Shown here piece by piece: positions 39,901 to 47,761 of a stretch of DNA of 64,000 nt. Both the position numbers and the translations under genes were made by a program. Source of the stretch: Paramesorhizobium salinisoli (lineage in GTDB: Bacteria; Pseudomonadota; Alphaproteobacteria; Rhizobiales; Rhizobiaceae). The DNA lies in contig NZ_QOZG01000011.1 in the NCBI RefSeq assembly GCF_003335045.1, forward strand, positions 1 to 64,000, in the 5' to 3' direction. The stretch's first letter is position 1. Every line of letters begins with the position of its first letter. Under the pieces are notes generated by a model. It was not told where the DNA came from and made no database searches. It saw nothing but the letters and a program-made list of their open reading frames with translations.

Positions 39901-40503
39901 CGCGAATTCCAGGCGGTCGGCTTCTATCTCTCGGCCCATCCGCTGGATGAATATCGCTCGGTCCTGCAGAAGATGCGCGTGCAGAGCTGGGCGGATTTCT
40001 CCATCGCCGTGAAGCGCGGCGCAAGCGCCGGGCGACTCGCCGGCACGGTGACGAGCCGCCAGGAGCGCAAGACGCGCACCGGCAACAAGATGGGCATCGT
40101 CCAGCTTTCGGATGCGACAGGACAATTCGAAGCCATTCTGTTTTCCGAAGGGCTCGCGCAATATCGCGACCTGCTCGAATCGGGCAGATCGGTGGTGATC
40201 ACGGTTGCGGCGGAAGACCGGCCCGAGGGCATCAGCCTGCGTATCCAGACGGTCCAGTCGTTGGAGGACGAGGCAAGTCGCATCCAGAAGGCGCTGCGGC
40301 TATATCTGCGCTCGAGCGAGGCCTTGAAGCAGATCGTGCCGCATCTGGCGACGCGCGGAGATGGCCAGGTGAGCCTCATCGTCATCAAGGAGAACGGCCT
40401 TCGCGAGGTGGAGATCGAACTTCCCGACCGCTACCGCGTCAGCCCCCAGATCGCCAGCGCCATGAAGGCGATCAAGGGCGTTGTGGATGTCGAGTTGCTT
40501 TAG
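37000..40503 (+). CDS. dnaE: DNA polymerase III alpha subunit
   Basis: The 1167-residue replicative polymerase. The N-terminal PHP domain starts [19 protein letters not shown]. The polymerase core has [25 protein letters not shown] and [19 protein letters not shown] with the catalytic aspartates. [18 protein letters not shown] and [20 protein letters not shown] are typical finger-domain motifs. Helix-hairpin-helix and OB-fold regions follow ([20 protein letters not shown]). It starts with GTG, with AGGGAA upstream. It is the DnaE1 type; the mutagenic DnaE2 is not in this window. Confidence 0.97.
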   Translation: [1167 protein letters not shown]

Positions 40504-40608
40504 GGAAGGTTGAAATCGTTCCGTCCCTGGAATCCGCATCCGTTACTTGACATGCAAACAACGGGTCACCGTCCGGAATTCCAGAACAGCAAACCTGGAG
40601 CCCTGGTC

Positions 40609-41922
40609 TCAACCCTTCCCCTCGCTCGGCGGTCGCTCAGTCCGCGCCTTGCCGAAAGTGTAGCCGGTTTCGACGGCCTTGTTGCCGAATTTAGTTCGAA
40701 GCTTGTCGATCGCGCCTTCCGCAACTGCGCGCTTCGTTGCCTGATTGTCGACCAGATCCGGCGGGTCTGCCTTGCCCGCATCCTCCAGATCGCTGACGCC
40801 GATGCCGATGAGGCGGAACTTTGTTCCATCAAGCTCCTTTTCCAGGAGCTGCAACCCTGTGCGGAATATGCGGTCGGCGAGTTGCGTCGGATCGGAAAGC
40901 TGCCTGTTGCGGGTCCGGCTCTTAAAATCCTGGGTCTTGAGCTTCAGGACAACGGTGCGCCCGGCAATGCCGCCGGCCTTCAGTCGCCGCGATACTTTTT
41001 CTGAAAGGCTGCGCAGGATTGGCACGAGATCGCCGGCCGAGGAGAGATCCGTGTTGAACGTGGTCTCGGACGATACGCTTTTCATCTCGCCCTCAGGTTC
41101 GACCCGCCGCACATCCATACCCCGCGAAAGCCTATAGAGCCTCTGGCCCATCGTTCCATAGGCCCTCATCAGCGCCGTTTCCTCCATTTCCTGCAACTGG
41201 CCGATGGTGCTGATGCCATCGGCTTGCAGCGTCGCCGCGAAGGCCTTGCCGACACCCCAGATCAGCGTCACCGATTTTTCCCTCAGGAACGACAACGCCT
41301 CCTTCTCGCCGATGATGGAGAAGCCGCGCGGCTTTTCGAAATCGGAGGCGACCTTTGCCAGGAACTTGCAATAGGAGAGGCCGACGGAGATGGTAATGCC
41401 GACTTCGTCCTCGATGCGCTTGGCGAAGCGGGCCAGCACACGGGCAGGGGGATCGCGGTGCAGCCGCTCCGTGCCTTTCAGGTCGAGAAAAGCCTCGTCA
41501 ATCGAAATCGGCTCGACCAGCGGCGTCAGTTCCAGCATCAATTGCCGGATTTCACGGCCGACCCGGACATATTTCTCCATGTCAGGCTTGACGACCACCG
41601 CCTGCGGACAGGCCTCCAGCGCCTTGAACATCGGCATGGCCGAGCGCACGCCGTGGATGCGCGCGATATAGCATGCCGTCGAGACCACGCCGCGCTTGCC
41701 GCCGCCGATGATCAGCGGCTTGTCGCGAAGATCGGGATTGTCGCGCTTCTCCACCGCCGCATAGAAGGCGTCGCAGTCGATATGCGCCAGCGACAGGCTG
41801 TAGAGCTCGTCATGACGCATGAGCCGTGGGCTGCCGCAGGCATGGCAACGCCGCGCCGCGGAACGTTGCAGCGTCAGGCAGTCGCGGCAGAAACCGCTAA
41901 GCGGATCATTGACAGAGCCCAT
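40609..41922 (-). CDS. dinB: DNA polymerase IV (Y-family) with N-terminal CxxC-CxxC module
   Basis: A 437-residue translesion polymerase. Catalytic motifs are [18 protein letters not shown] and [33 protein letters not shown] and the helix-hairpin-helix region follow, with a little-finger domain at the C-terminus. Residues 12-29 form CRDC-N10-CHAC, a putative zinc ribbon not present in E. coli DinB. The ATG at 41922 is chosen because the LexA box at 41932-41946 lies just upstream; an upstream ATG at 41937 overlaps the box. It is convergent with dnaE. Confidence 0.93.
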   Translation of the reverse strand: MGSVNDPLSGFCRDCLTLQRSAARRCHACGSPRLMRHDELYSLSLAHIDCDAFYAAVEKRDNPDLRDKPLIIGGGKRGVVSTACYIARIHGVRSAMPMFKALEACPQAVVVKPDMEKYVRVGREIRQLMLELTPLVEPISIDEAFLDLKGTERLHRDPPARVLARFAKRIEDEVGITISVGLSYCKFLAKVASDFEKPRGFSIIGEKEALSFLREKSVTLIWGVGKAFAATLQADGISTIGQLQEMEETALMRAYGTMGQRLYRLSRGMDVRRVEPEGEMKSVSSETTFNTDLSSAGDLVPILRSLSEKVSRRLKAGGIAGRTVVLKLKTQDFKSRTRNRQLSDPTQLADRIFRTGLQLLEKELDGTKFRLIGIGVSDLEDAGKADPPDLVDNQATKRAVAEGAIDKLRTKFGNKAVETGYTFGKARTERPPSEGKG

Positions 41923-41931
41923 ACACACGGC

Positions 41932-41946
41932 GAACATAAGAGGAAC
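41932..41946 (-). promoter_or_regulatory. LexA (SOS) box of dinB
   Basis: GAAC-ATAAGAG-GAAC on the plus strand (GTTC-N7-GTTC for the gene) matches the alphaproteobacterial LexA operator exactly, ten bases before the proposed start. The mRNA leader must therefore be very short. Confidence 0.75.
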
Positions 41947-42090
41947 ATTTTGAATGATAGGCGACTGATGCCGTCGCGGCAAGAACAGATGCGCGATCAT
42001 ACACCGTTAGAAGCGACCGCAGCACCGCTGGATATGCAACGCTAGCGATCAAATTCCGCGATTTGCCGACAGGTCCCTGTCTGGTGAAAA

Positions 42091-42387
42091 TCAGACCTGC
42101 CGGTCCCATGCCTCGTCGCCACCCGGCAACGCATGAAGGGCGCGTTGTATATCCATGGGGTTGCTGCCGGTTGCCTCGCAGAAGCGCATGAGCGTCGGCT
42201 CGTGCGCAAGATAGAATTGCAGCACGCCGGCAAGGAATCCCGGTTCGCGGGCCGCGGTTCTGATATCGTTGGCCTGAATGCCGGTAAGCGAAAGGAACCG
42301 AGGCAAGAGCTCATCATCCTGTGCCAGGAAAGCCAGGGCCTTCACCGCCATCGTCTGGGCCTGATCGGTCGTCATATTGGTCAACAT
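42091..42387 (-). CDS. DUF3572 family protein
   Basis: A 98-residue soluble helical protein with the family pattern AVKALAFLAQDDELLPRFLSLTGI and EPGFLAGVLQFYLAHEPTLMRFC, ending in PGGDEAWDRQV. The start at 42387 is preferred over 42375; the open frame upstream of it has no family match. DUF3572 genes often lie near divK in Rhizobiales, as here. The function is unknown. Confidence 0.8.
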   Translation of the reverse strand: MLTNMTTDQAQTMAVKALAFLAQDDELLPRFLSLTGIQANDIRTAAREPGFLAGVLQFYLAHEPTLMRFCEATGSNPMDIQRALHALPGGDEAWDRQV

Positions 42388-42629
42388 GAAGGGTTCCGGA
42401 GGTGGCACTGGCAAAATATGGCGTTGATGGGTCGGTTTTTTAGGGCTAGGCAATCTAATCTGCAACTTTATAGTAGGCATGGGAACATAGGCCGGTTCAT
42501 TTGCCTTTCGTCAATCTTATCGACATAGGATGCCAATAATCGGTTGAGCGGCATGAACGGAATTATTGCTGCGCGCATGATGAACGGCAAGCGCTGCCAT
42601 ATGCGAGAAGATTCGCGGGAAAGTTTTCA

Positions 42630-43001
42630 ATGACAAAAAAAGTGATGATCGTTGAAGACAACGAGCTGAACATGAAGCTTTTCCGGGATCTGATTGAGGC
42701 GAGTGGTTATGAGACGATCCGCACGCGCAATGGGCTGGAGGCGCTGGATCTTGCGCGGCTTCACAAGCCGGATCTGATCCTCATGGATATTCAGTTGCCC
42801 GAGGTTTCCGGCCTCGAGGTCACGAAATGGCTGAAGGAGGATGATGAACTGCATAGCATTCCGGTCATCGCGGTGACGGCGTTTGCGATGAAAGGCGACG
42901 AGGAACGGATTCGTCAGGGTGGATGCGAGGCCTATATATCGAAACCCATCTCGGTTCCGCGGTTCATCGAAACCATTAAATCTTATCTTGGCGATGCCTG
43001 A
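42630..43001 (+). CDS. divK: Single-domain response regulator DivK
   Basis: A 123-residue stand-alone receiver domain. The acidic pair is E9/D10 (MIVEDNELN), the phosphoacceptor is D53 in LILMDIQLP, and the conserved Lys is in YISKPIS. DivK is phosphorylated and dephosphorylated by polar kinases (PleC, DivJ, PdhS) and feeds into CtrA control of the cell cycle. It lies 18 bases upstream of pleD, the classical divK-pleD operon. Confidence 0.95.
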   Translation: MTKKVMIVEDNELNMKLFRDLIEASGYETIRTRNGLEALDLARLHKPDLILMDIQLPEVSGLEVTKWLKEDDELHSIPVIAVTAFAMKGDEERIRQGGCEAYISKPISVPRFIETIKSYLGDA

Positions 43002-43019
43002 GAGGCTGGGGGCCATTCT

Positions 43020-44393
43020 GTGACTGCTCGCATTCTTGTCGTCGATGATCTTCCTGCCAACGTGAAGCTTCTCGAATCGAGGCTTCTTGCGGAATATTAT
43101 GACGTGGTTTCCGCGCTGAGCGGCCGGGAAGCGCTCGAGATCTGCCAGAGCAGCAATGTCGATATCGTGCTTCTCGATGTCATGATGCCTGGCATGGATG
43201 GGTTCGAGGTCTGCCGTCGCTTGAAAGCTGATCCGAAGACGACCAACATCCCAGTTGTGATGGTAACGGCGCTCGACCGACCGGAAGATCGCGTTCGCGG
43301 GCTGGAAGCCGGCGCCGATGATTTCCTCACCAAGCCGGTCAACGACCTGCAACTAATATCGCGGGTTAAGAGCCTGGCCCGGCTGAAAAACCTTTCCGAC
43401 GAGCTTTTCCTTCGCGCGGCCACGGCACGCGAGGCGGATATCGAAGCGCTGCTGATGAGCCGCACGGAAGATGTCAAGGTTCGGGCAAAACTCCTCATCG
43501 TCGATGAGAATCCCGAAACCGGGACGCGGTTGCAGGGCCTGCTGTCCCAGGACAACCAGGTCGATATTGTCACGGATCCGTCGGCCGCGCTGATCGGTGT
43601 GGTGGAAGGCGACTATGATTGCGTGATCGTCGCCACCGGCTTTGCCAATTACGATCCGCTACGCCTGTGCTCGCAGATGCGGGCTATCGAGCGCACGCGC
43701 CTGCTGCCGATCATCCTCATCGCCGAACATGGCGAGACCAGCCTCGTCGCCCGCGGACTGGATCTGGGCGTCAACGATTATCTGATGCGTCCGCTGGATC
43801 GCAACGAACTGCTCGCCCGCGTGCGCACCCAGGTCAAGCGCAAACGCTACAACGACCTCCTGAGGAAGAGCCTCAGCCAGACCATCGAAATGGCAGTGAC
43901 GGACAGCCTGACCGGGCTGCACAACCGCCGCTATCTCGACAGTCACATGTCGATGCTGTTCACGCGCTCGATATCGCGCGAGCGGCCTTTGTCGGTACTG
44001 ATGACCGACATGGATCATTTCAAGCTGATCAATGACACCTATGGCCATGATGCAGGCGACGATGTCCTGCGTGATTTCGCCGGGCGTCTGCATCGCAATA
44101 TCCGGGGCATCGATCTTGCCTGCCGCTATGGCGGCGAGGAATTCGTCGTCGTGCTACCGGATACCGACGCACATATGGCGGCGGTCGTCGCCGAACGCAT
44201 CCGCGGAACGGTAGCCTCGACGCCGTTTCTCATTCGCAACGGCGCCGCAAGCGTCAACGTCACCATCAGCGTTGGACTGGCATGCCTTCAACCCCGCAAC
44301 GACAGCGTTGAAAAGCTTTTCAAGCGCGCCGACGTGGCGCTTTACGAAGCCAAGAAAAACGGTCGTAACCAGGTGGTCGCGGCGGTCGCATAG
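43020..44393 (+). CDS. pleD: Diguanylate cyclase response regulator PleD
   Basis: A 457-residue REC-REC-GGDEF protein making c-di-GMP. REC1 has D53 in IVLLDVMMPG. REC2 (about 155-275) has lost the phosphoacceptor (DCVIVATGF), as expected for an adaptor domain used in dimerisation. The cyclase domain has DMDHFKLINDTYGHDAGDDVL and the active site CRYGGEEFVVVLPDTD. RGID five residues before GGEEF is the RxxD product-inhibition site. The start is GTG. It controls polar development together with DivK. Confidence 0.95.
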   Translation: MTARILVVDDLPANVKLLESRLLAEYYDVVSALSGREALEICQSSNVDIVLLDVMMPGMDGFEVCRRLKADPKTTNIPVVMVTALDRPEDRVRGLEAGADDFLTKPVNDLQLISRVKSLARLKNLSDELFLRAATAREADIEALLMSRTEDVKVRAKLLIVDENPETGTRLQGLLSQDNQVDIVTDPSAALIGVVEGDYDCVIVATGFANYDPLRLCSQMRAIERTRLLPIILIAEHGETSLVARGLDLGVNDYLMRPLDRNELLARVRTQVKRKRYNDLLRKSLSQTIEMAVTDSLTGLHNRRYLDSHMSMLFTRSISRERPLSVLMTDMDHFKLINDTYGHDAGDDVLRDFAGRLHRNIRGIDLACRYGGEEFVVVLPDTDAHMAAVVAERIRGTVASTPFLIRNGAASVNVTISVGLACLQPRNDSVEKLFKRADVALYEAKKNGRNQVVAAVA

Positions 44394-44411
44394 CCGCCTG
44401 AGAGACCATTT

Positions 44412-44437
44412 GAATGCGTACATGCGTATGTACGCAT
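44412..44437. repeat. Inverted repeat downstream of pleD
   Basis: AATGCGTACAT (44412-44422) and ATGTACGCATT (44427-44437) form a perfect 11-base inverted repeat around four bases. It may terminate pleD transcription without a T-run or serve as an operator. Confidence 0.5.
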
Positions 44438-44594
44438 TTACCAAATAATACGATGTTTTCAGGCATAGTTAAGATTCAGTTGCTTTTCTCTTTTATTTGC
44501 GCAAATTTCTTGGGAGCAACAAGCGTTGGTTGAGGAGCGACCCACGCAAAAAATACCCCATGATGCTCAGGTCCGCCGCATCTCCTGGGTCCGT

Positions 44595-44668
44595 GGGGTC
44601 GGTCGGTCGGCGTTTGGCACAAAGTGGAATCCTCGTACCGCTGCCTCTTCGCCGGCCGACCCCCTTTT
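44595..44668 (+). terminator. Long-loop hairpin in the pleD-rpmG gap; possible RNA 3' end
   Basis: GGGGTCGGTCGG (44595-44606) pairs with CCGGCCGACCCC (44652-44663) with one G-U wobble, followed by CTTTTCC. The 370-base gap from pleD to the next gene has no protein gene in this direction. It could be the end of a small RNA or of the pleD message. Confidence 0.3.
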
Positions 44669-44710
44669 CCTTCCGAAGCTTGCTCTTGATCATTCGCATG
44701 CCCAATGCAC

Positions 44711-44736
44711 AAAACGCCGCCCGGTAGGGACGGCGT
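44711..44736 (-). terminator. Terminator of the small secreted protein gene
   Basis: Minus-strand hairpin with outer stem ACGCCG/CGGCGT and inner CCC/GGG (one bulged base), followed by TTTTG, 30 bases after the stop at 44766. Confidence 0.7.
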
Positions 44737-44765
44737 CTTGAAATATCAGGGCTGCCGAAAGCGGC

Positions 44766-44927
44766 CTATTCGGTCTTTGTCTTTTCTTTCTGGGTGGACT
44801 GCGCGTCTGTCGAAATGCTTGCTGTAGTCGTCTGCTTGTCGACGGATGCCGAATGCCCGACACAATCCGCGGCGGCGGCTGATACCGAGAGGCCAAAAGC
44901 GGCGGCAAGTACGAGAAATGCTTTCAT
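44766..44927 (-). CDS. Small secreted protein of 53 residues
   Basis: The frame starts MKAFLVLAAAFGLSVSAAAA and continues DCVGHSASVDKQ, then a Thr/Ser/Lys-rich tail (TTTASISTDAQ, STQKEKTKTE). The first 20 residues form a signal peptide with probable cleavage after AAA. The mature part has one cysteine and no domain. GGAGA lies seven bases before the ATG, and a good terminator follows. Similar short exported proteins near rpmG are found in Rhizobiales (recalled). The function is unknown. Confidence 0.7.
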   Translation of the reverse strand: MKAFLVLAAAFGLSVSAAAADCVGHSASVDKQTTTASISTDAQSTQKEKTKTE

Positions 44928-45027
44928 CGTCTGTCTCCATGCTTTGTTGGTGCCCGGTCAGGCTAACCGCAAATTCCAGATCCGCCAAATCAACTTTTTT
45001 GTTCGCGCGTCGCTGAGCGCCCGAAAC

Positions 45028-45054
45028 AAAAACGCCGCCCCAGGAGGCGGCGTT
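45028..45054 (-). terminator. Rho-independent terminator of rpmG
   Basis: Minus-strand hairpin AACGCCGCC/GGCGGCGTT (nine pairs) followed by TTTTTG, 23 bases past the rpmG stop. Confidence 0.85.
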
Positions 45055-45076
45055 CGAAAATTCGTTGAAACCAGGA

Positions 45077-45244
45077 TTACTTGATCTTGGTTTCCTTGAA
45101 CTCGACGTGCTTTTTTGCAACCGGGTCGTACTTACGCTTCGTCATCTTGTCCGTCATCGTGCGGCTGTTCTTCGACGTGACGTAGAAGAAACCGGTGTCT
45201 GCGGTCGACAAAAGCTTGATCTTGATGGTCGTAGCCTTAGCCAT
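45077..45244 (-). CDS. rpmG: 50S ribosomal protein bL33
   Basis: A 55-residue protein, [20 protein letters not shown] followed by [20 protein letters not shown] and [15 protein letters not shown]. It is the cysteine-free form of bL33, so it does not bind zinc. It is a single gene with its own terminator. Confidence 0.97.
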   Translation of the reverse strand: MAKATTIKIKLLSTADTGFFYVTSKNSRTMTDKMTKRKYDPVAKKHVEFKETKIK

Positions 45245-45345
45245 TTTAAAGTACCTGCTCTTTTCTGATTGAAACCGCCAGCGATTCCGGCGATTTCATC
45301 CGGCAGCGGAAATTCGGCGCGACACTACGGATTGAGGCCAAAAAG

Positions 45346-46539
45346 TCAAGCCCGCTTCTGGGGTGTCAGGAGTCGGAATGCTGCGATAAGCATGTAAAGG
45401 GCGAAAAATACCCCGAGAACGACAGCAAAGCCTTTGGGTCCCATGGCATCCATGCCAATGCCGACGGTCTGCGGCCCAGCCAGCATCCCCAAAGCGTAGC
45501 AGAAGACGAAGGCGGCATTGGCCGAGGCGAGCTCTCGCCCTGTAAGTTGGGATCCGAGATGCGCGAGACCAACCGTGTAAAGCCCCGCCACTACGCCGCC
45601 CCAGACGAAGAGAAGCCCCGCCACCAGATACCAGTTGCCGATAATGAAAGGCAGGACAGCCATGCCCATGAGGCCGATGAAGGCGCAGACCAGCAGGAGG
45701 TTGCGCCGATCGCGAACCTTGTCGCTGATGATCCCGAGCGGGATCTGCAAGAGAACATTGCCAAGGCCGATCATCGTGAGGAGCAGGGCGGCCTCGCTTT
45801 CGCTATAGCCGATGCGGGTTCCGAAGACGGGAAAGAGCGCGAAGCCGCCAGTTTCAACCGCGCCGAACACAAAGACGGCGGCGGTCGCCGTGGGGACGGC
45901 GAAGATATAGGGGATGAACGGCACATGCTCGCCTTCATCGAAATCCGGGCTGTCCTTCCAGGCCAGAAGCACGGGGATGGTCGCGAGCATGATGATGGTG
46001 AAGCCGACTCCGAACGGCAGCATCCCGGTGCTGCCTATCTGCGCGAAGAGCCAGGGACCGACGGCGAACCCCAGCGACAGCGTGGTGGCATAGATGCCGA
46101 GGACGAGCCCACGCTTTTCCGGCGGCGCGGAGGCATTGATCCAGTATTCCGACAGGACGAACAGCACGGTGAGCGCAAAATGCAGCGCGATGCGCAGCGC
46201 GAACCACGCCCACAAGGCTTGAAAGAAATGAAACCCGAGAAAGGCGAAGCCGCCAAGGAGCAGCATGGCGAGTATTGTCCGCACCACGCCGAAACGCGCC
46301 GCGATCGGCGCTGCCAGAGGAGCAGCGGCGATCGAGGCAAGCCCGGCGACAGCCGTATTGGCGCCGATGAGGCTCGCGGAATAGCCGCGGCTTTCCAGAA
46401 GCACGCTCAGAAGGGGAATGCCGAGACCGATTGCCATGCCAACGGCGCTGATCGTGGCGATGGCCGCGGCAAGCGAGCGCCAGCGTGCCCCAGGCTGATT
46501 TTGGTCCGATTGGGGACCCGAGCCTGAGGAGAGGGACAT
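45346..46539 (-). CDS. MFS transporter (YcaD/YfkF-like drug or sugar efflux type)
   Basis: A 397-residue transporter with about 12 membrane segments. GLVLGIYATTLSLGFAVGPWLF and IPLGIISDKVRDRRNLLL, the latter a motif A-like loop in the second half, mark the major facilitator fold. The substrate is unknown. The ATG at 46539 follows the NUDIX stop by seven bases; an in-frame ATG at 46566 would overlap the NUDIX gene. Both probably form one operon. Confidence 0.85.
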   Translation of the reverse strand: MSLSSGSGPQSDQNQPGARWRSLAAAIATISAVGMAIGLGIPLLSVLLESRGYSASLIGANTAVAGLASIAAAPLAAPIAARFGVVRTILAMLLLGGFAFLGFHFFQALWAWFALRIALHFALTVLFVLSEYWINASAPPEKRGLVLGIYATTLSLGFAVGPWLFAQIGSTGMLPFGVGFTIIMLATIPVLLAWKDSPDFDEGEHVPFIPYIFAVPTATAAVFVFGAVETGGFALFPVFGTRIGYSESEAALLLTMIGLGNVLLQIPLGIISDKVRDRRNLLLVCAFIGLMGMAVLPFIIGNWYLVAGLLFVWGGVVAGLYTVGLAHLGSQLTGRELASANAAFVFCYALGMLAGPQTVGIGMDAMGPKGFAVVLGVFFALYMLIAAFRLLTPQKRA

Positions 46540-46546
46540 CACGTCT

Positions 46547-47317
46547 TCAGATGATCTCACGGACATAGCGGCCATACCGCATTGTATATTGAACGACTGG
46601 ACGGCCCGGAAAGCCAGCGGAGGGCAGGGCAGGACTCTCCCGCAATTGCGCTCCGATTTCCTTGAGAATCGCAAGCGTAATCGAGGGTACGTCGAGAGAA
46701 CAGGCATCGGCGAATGAAAGCCAGCACAATTCCTCCAGCTCGCCCGAGGGTCCGGTACCCTCCGCCAATTGATCGGCGATGGCGTCGCGGAATGCGATGA
46801 AGAAGCGGGTGTCGAAACGCCTGACATTTCCCGGCGGGGTGATGGCACGCGCGACATAGCGCAGAACCGACAGATCAGGTTGAAGGTTGCGTTCCGCGAA
46901 AGCCTGCCAGTCCGGATGCAGGGAGATAGGCTTGGCTCCACCTGCTGTCCGTCTGCCGAGGAAAAGCCCCGCCTCCTCATAGGTCTCGCGGATCGCGCAA
47001 AGCGCCAGCGCCCTCGCACGTCTCCGCGTGCCCCGGGAGCCCATGCCGGCGAGGAGTTTTTGCTCGTCTTCAGGCAAAAGCTCGGCGGCGGCGGAAATGC
47101 TGCCATCGTCCGGATCGGCTCGTCCGCCCGGAAAAACGAACTTTCCCGGCATGAAGACGTGACGCGCATGCCTGCGTCCCATCAGGACGCGAAATTCCGC
47201 CCCTTCGCGATCGATCAGGATCAGCGATGCGGCAGCGCGTGGGCGTAGGGGAAGCGGACCGGAGCCCGACTTCACCTGCATGTCCTGCATCTGCTGCGGA
47301 GGGCTCTCGGGTTGCAT
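46547..47317 (-). CDS. NUDIX hydrolase
   Basis: A 256-residue hydrolase. The Nudix box is spread by an insertion: FPGGRADPDDGS precedes and ALCAIRETYEEAGLFLG follows, giving the REx2EExG metal site. The N-terminal MGRRHARHVFMPGKFVFPGG is typical of the longer CoA-pyrophosphatase-like or ADP-ribose-type NUDIX proteins. It lies 12 bases after the DUF983 gene. The exact substrate is unclear. Confidence 0.85.
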   Translation of the reverse strand: MQPESPPQQMQDMQVKSGSGPLPLRPRAAASLILIDREGAEFRVLMGRRHARHVFMPGKFVFPGGRADPDDGSISAAAELLPEDEQKLLAGMGSRGTRRRARALALCAIRETYEEAGLFLGRRTAGGAKPISLHPDWQAFAERNLQPDLSVLRYVARAITPPGNVRRFDTRFFIAFRDAIADQLAEGTGPSGELEELCWLSFADACSLDVPSITLAILKEIGAQLRESPALPSAGFPGRPVVQYTMRYGRYVREII

Positions 47318-47329
47318 TTCTGGATGCTG

Positions 47330-47761
47330 CTAGAAATGGTCTTCTTCGCCGCCGAACCCGTGCATGTAATAGGCCCATTGCAGCCCGATGGCGGCGCCCT
47401 TGAGCGGCTGCAGGAGCAAAAGCGACATGATGATCGTAAGTGGGCCCCATATCGCCATATGCGCCCAGAGCGGTAAATCGACTGCGGTTTCGACACCCAT
47501 GAACGCGCCGACGACGATATGGCCGACGACGAAAATCGTCAGATAGGCCGGCAGGTCGTCGGCTCTCTGGTGATGGAATTCCTCGCCGCATACCGCGCAG
47601 GCGTCGACGGGCTTGACGAAAGCGCGAAACAGCTTGCCTTCGCCGCAATGCGGGCAACGTCCGCAAAAGCCGCGCCACATGGCCTGCAGAAGCGGCCGGA
47701 CCGGGCGCGCATTGGCCGCGGCGCCGCCGAATATCTGCCGATTTTCGATGGACTGGTTCAT
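47330..47761 (-). CDS. DUF983 family membrane protein
   Basis: A 143-residue protein with an N-terminal zinc-ribbon-like pair, CGRCPHCGEGKLF and CAVCGEEF, followed by two or more membrane helices (about 72-93 and 100-118). This fits DUF983. Its start overlaps the rnr stop by four bases, so it is translated with rnr. The function is unknown. Confidence 0.85.
   Translation of the reverse strand: MNQSIENRQIFGGAAANARPVRPLLQAMWRGFCGRCPHCGEGKLFRAFVKPVDACAVCGEEFHHQRADDLPAYLTIFVVGHIVVGAFMGVETAVDLPLWAHMAIWGPLTIIMSLLLLQPLKGAAIGLQWAYYMHGFGGEEDHF

Noticed and set aside
37660-40161. An 833-codon open frame antisense to dnaE
   Set aside because: It is the mirror of a high-GC coding frame; it has no domain, and dnaE on the other strand is certain. 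Similar long mirrors at 19039-21261, 48139-50568 and 50587-52434 were dropped for the same reason.
44560-44600. Possible signal recognition particle RNA (TCAGGTCCG seen)
   Set aside because: The required GGAAGCAGCC part of the SRP RNA loop is missing.
44476-44712. Minus-strand frames of 70-78 codons after the secreted-protein terminator
   Set aside because: They begin past a terminator, are rich in Arg/Pro and show no family pattern.
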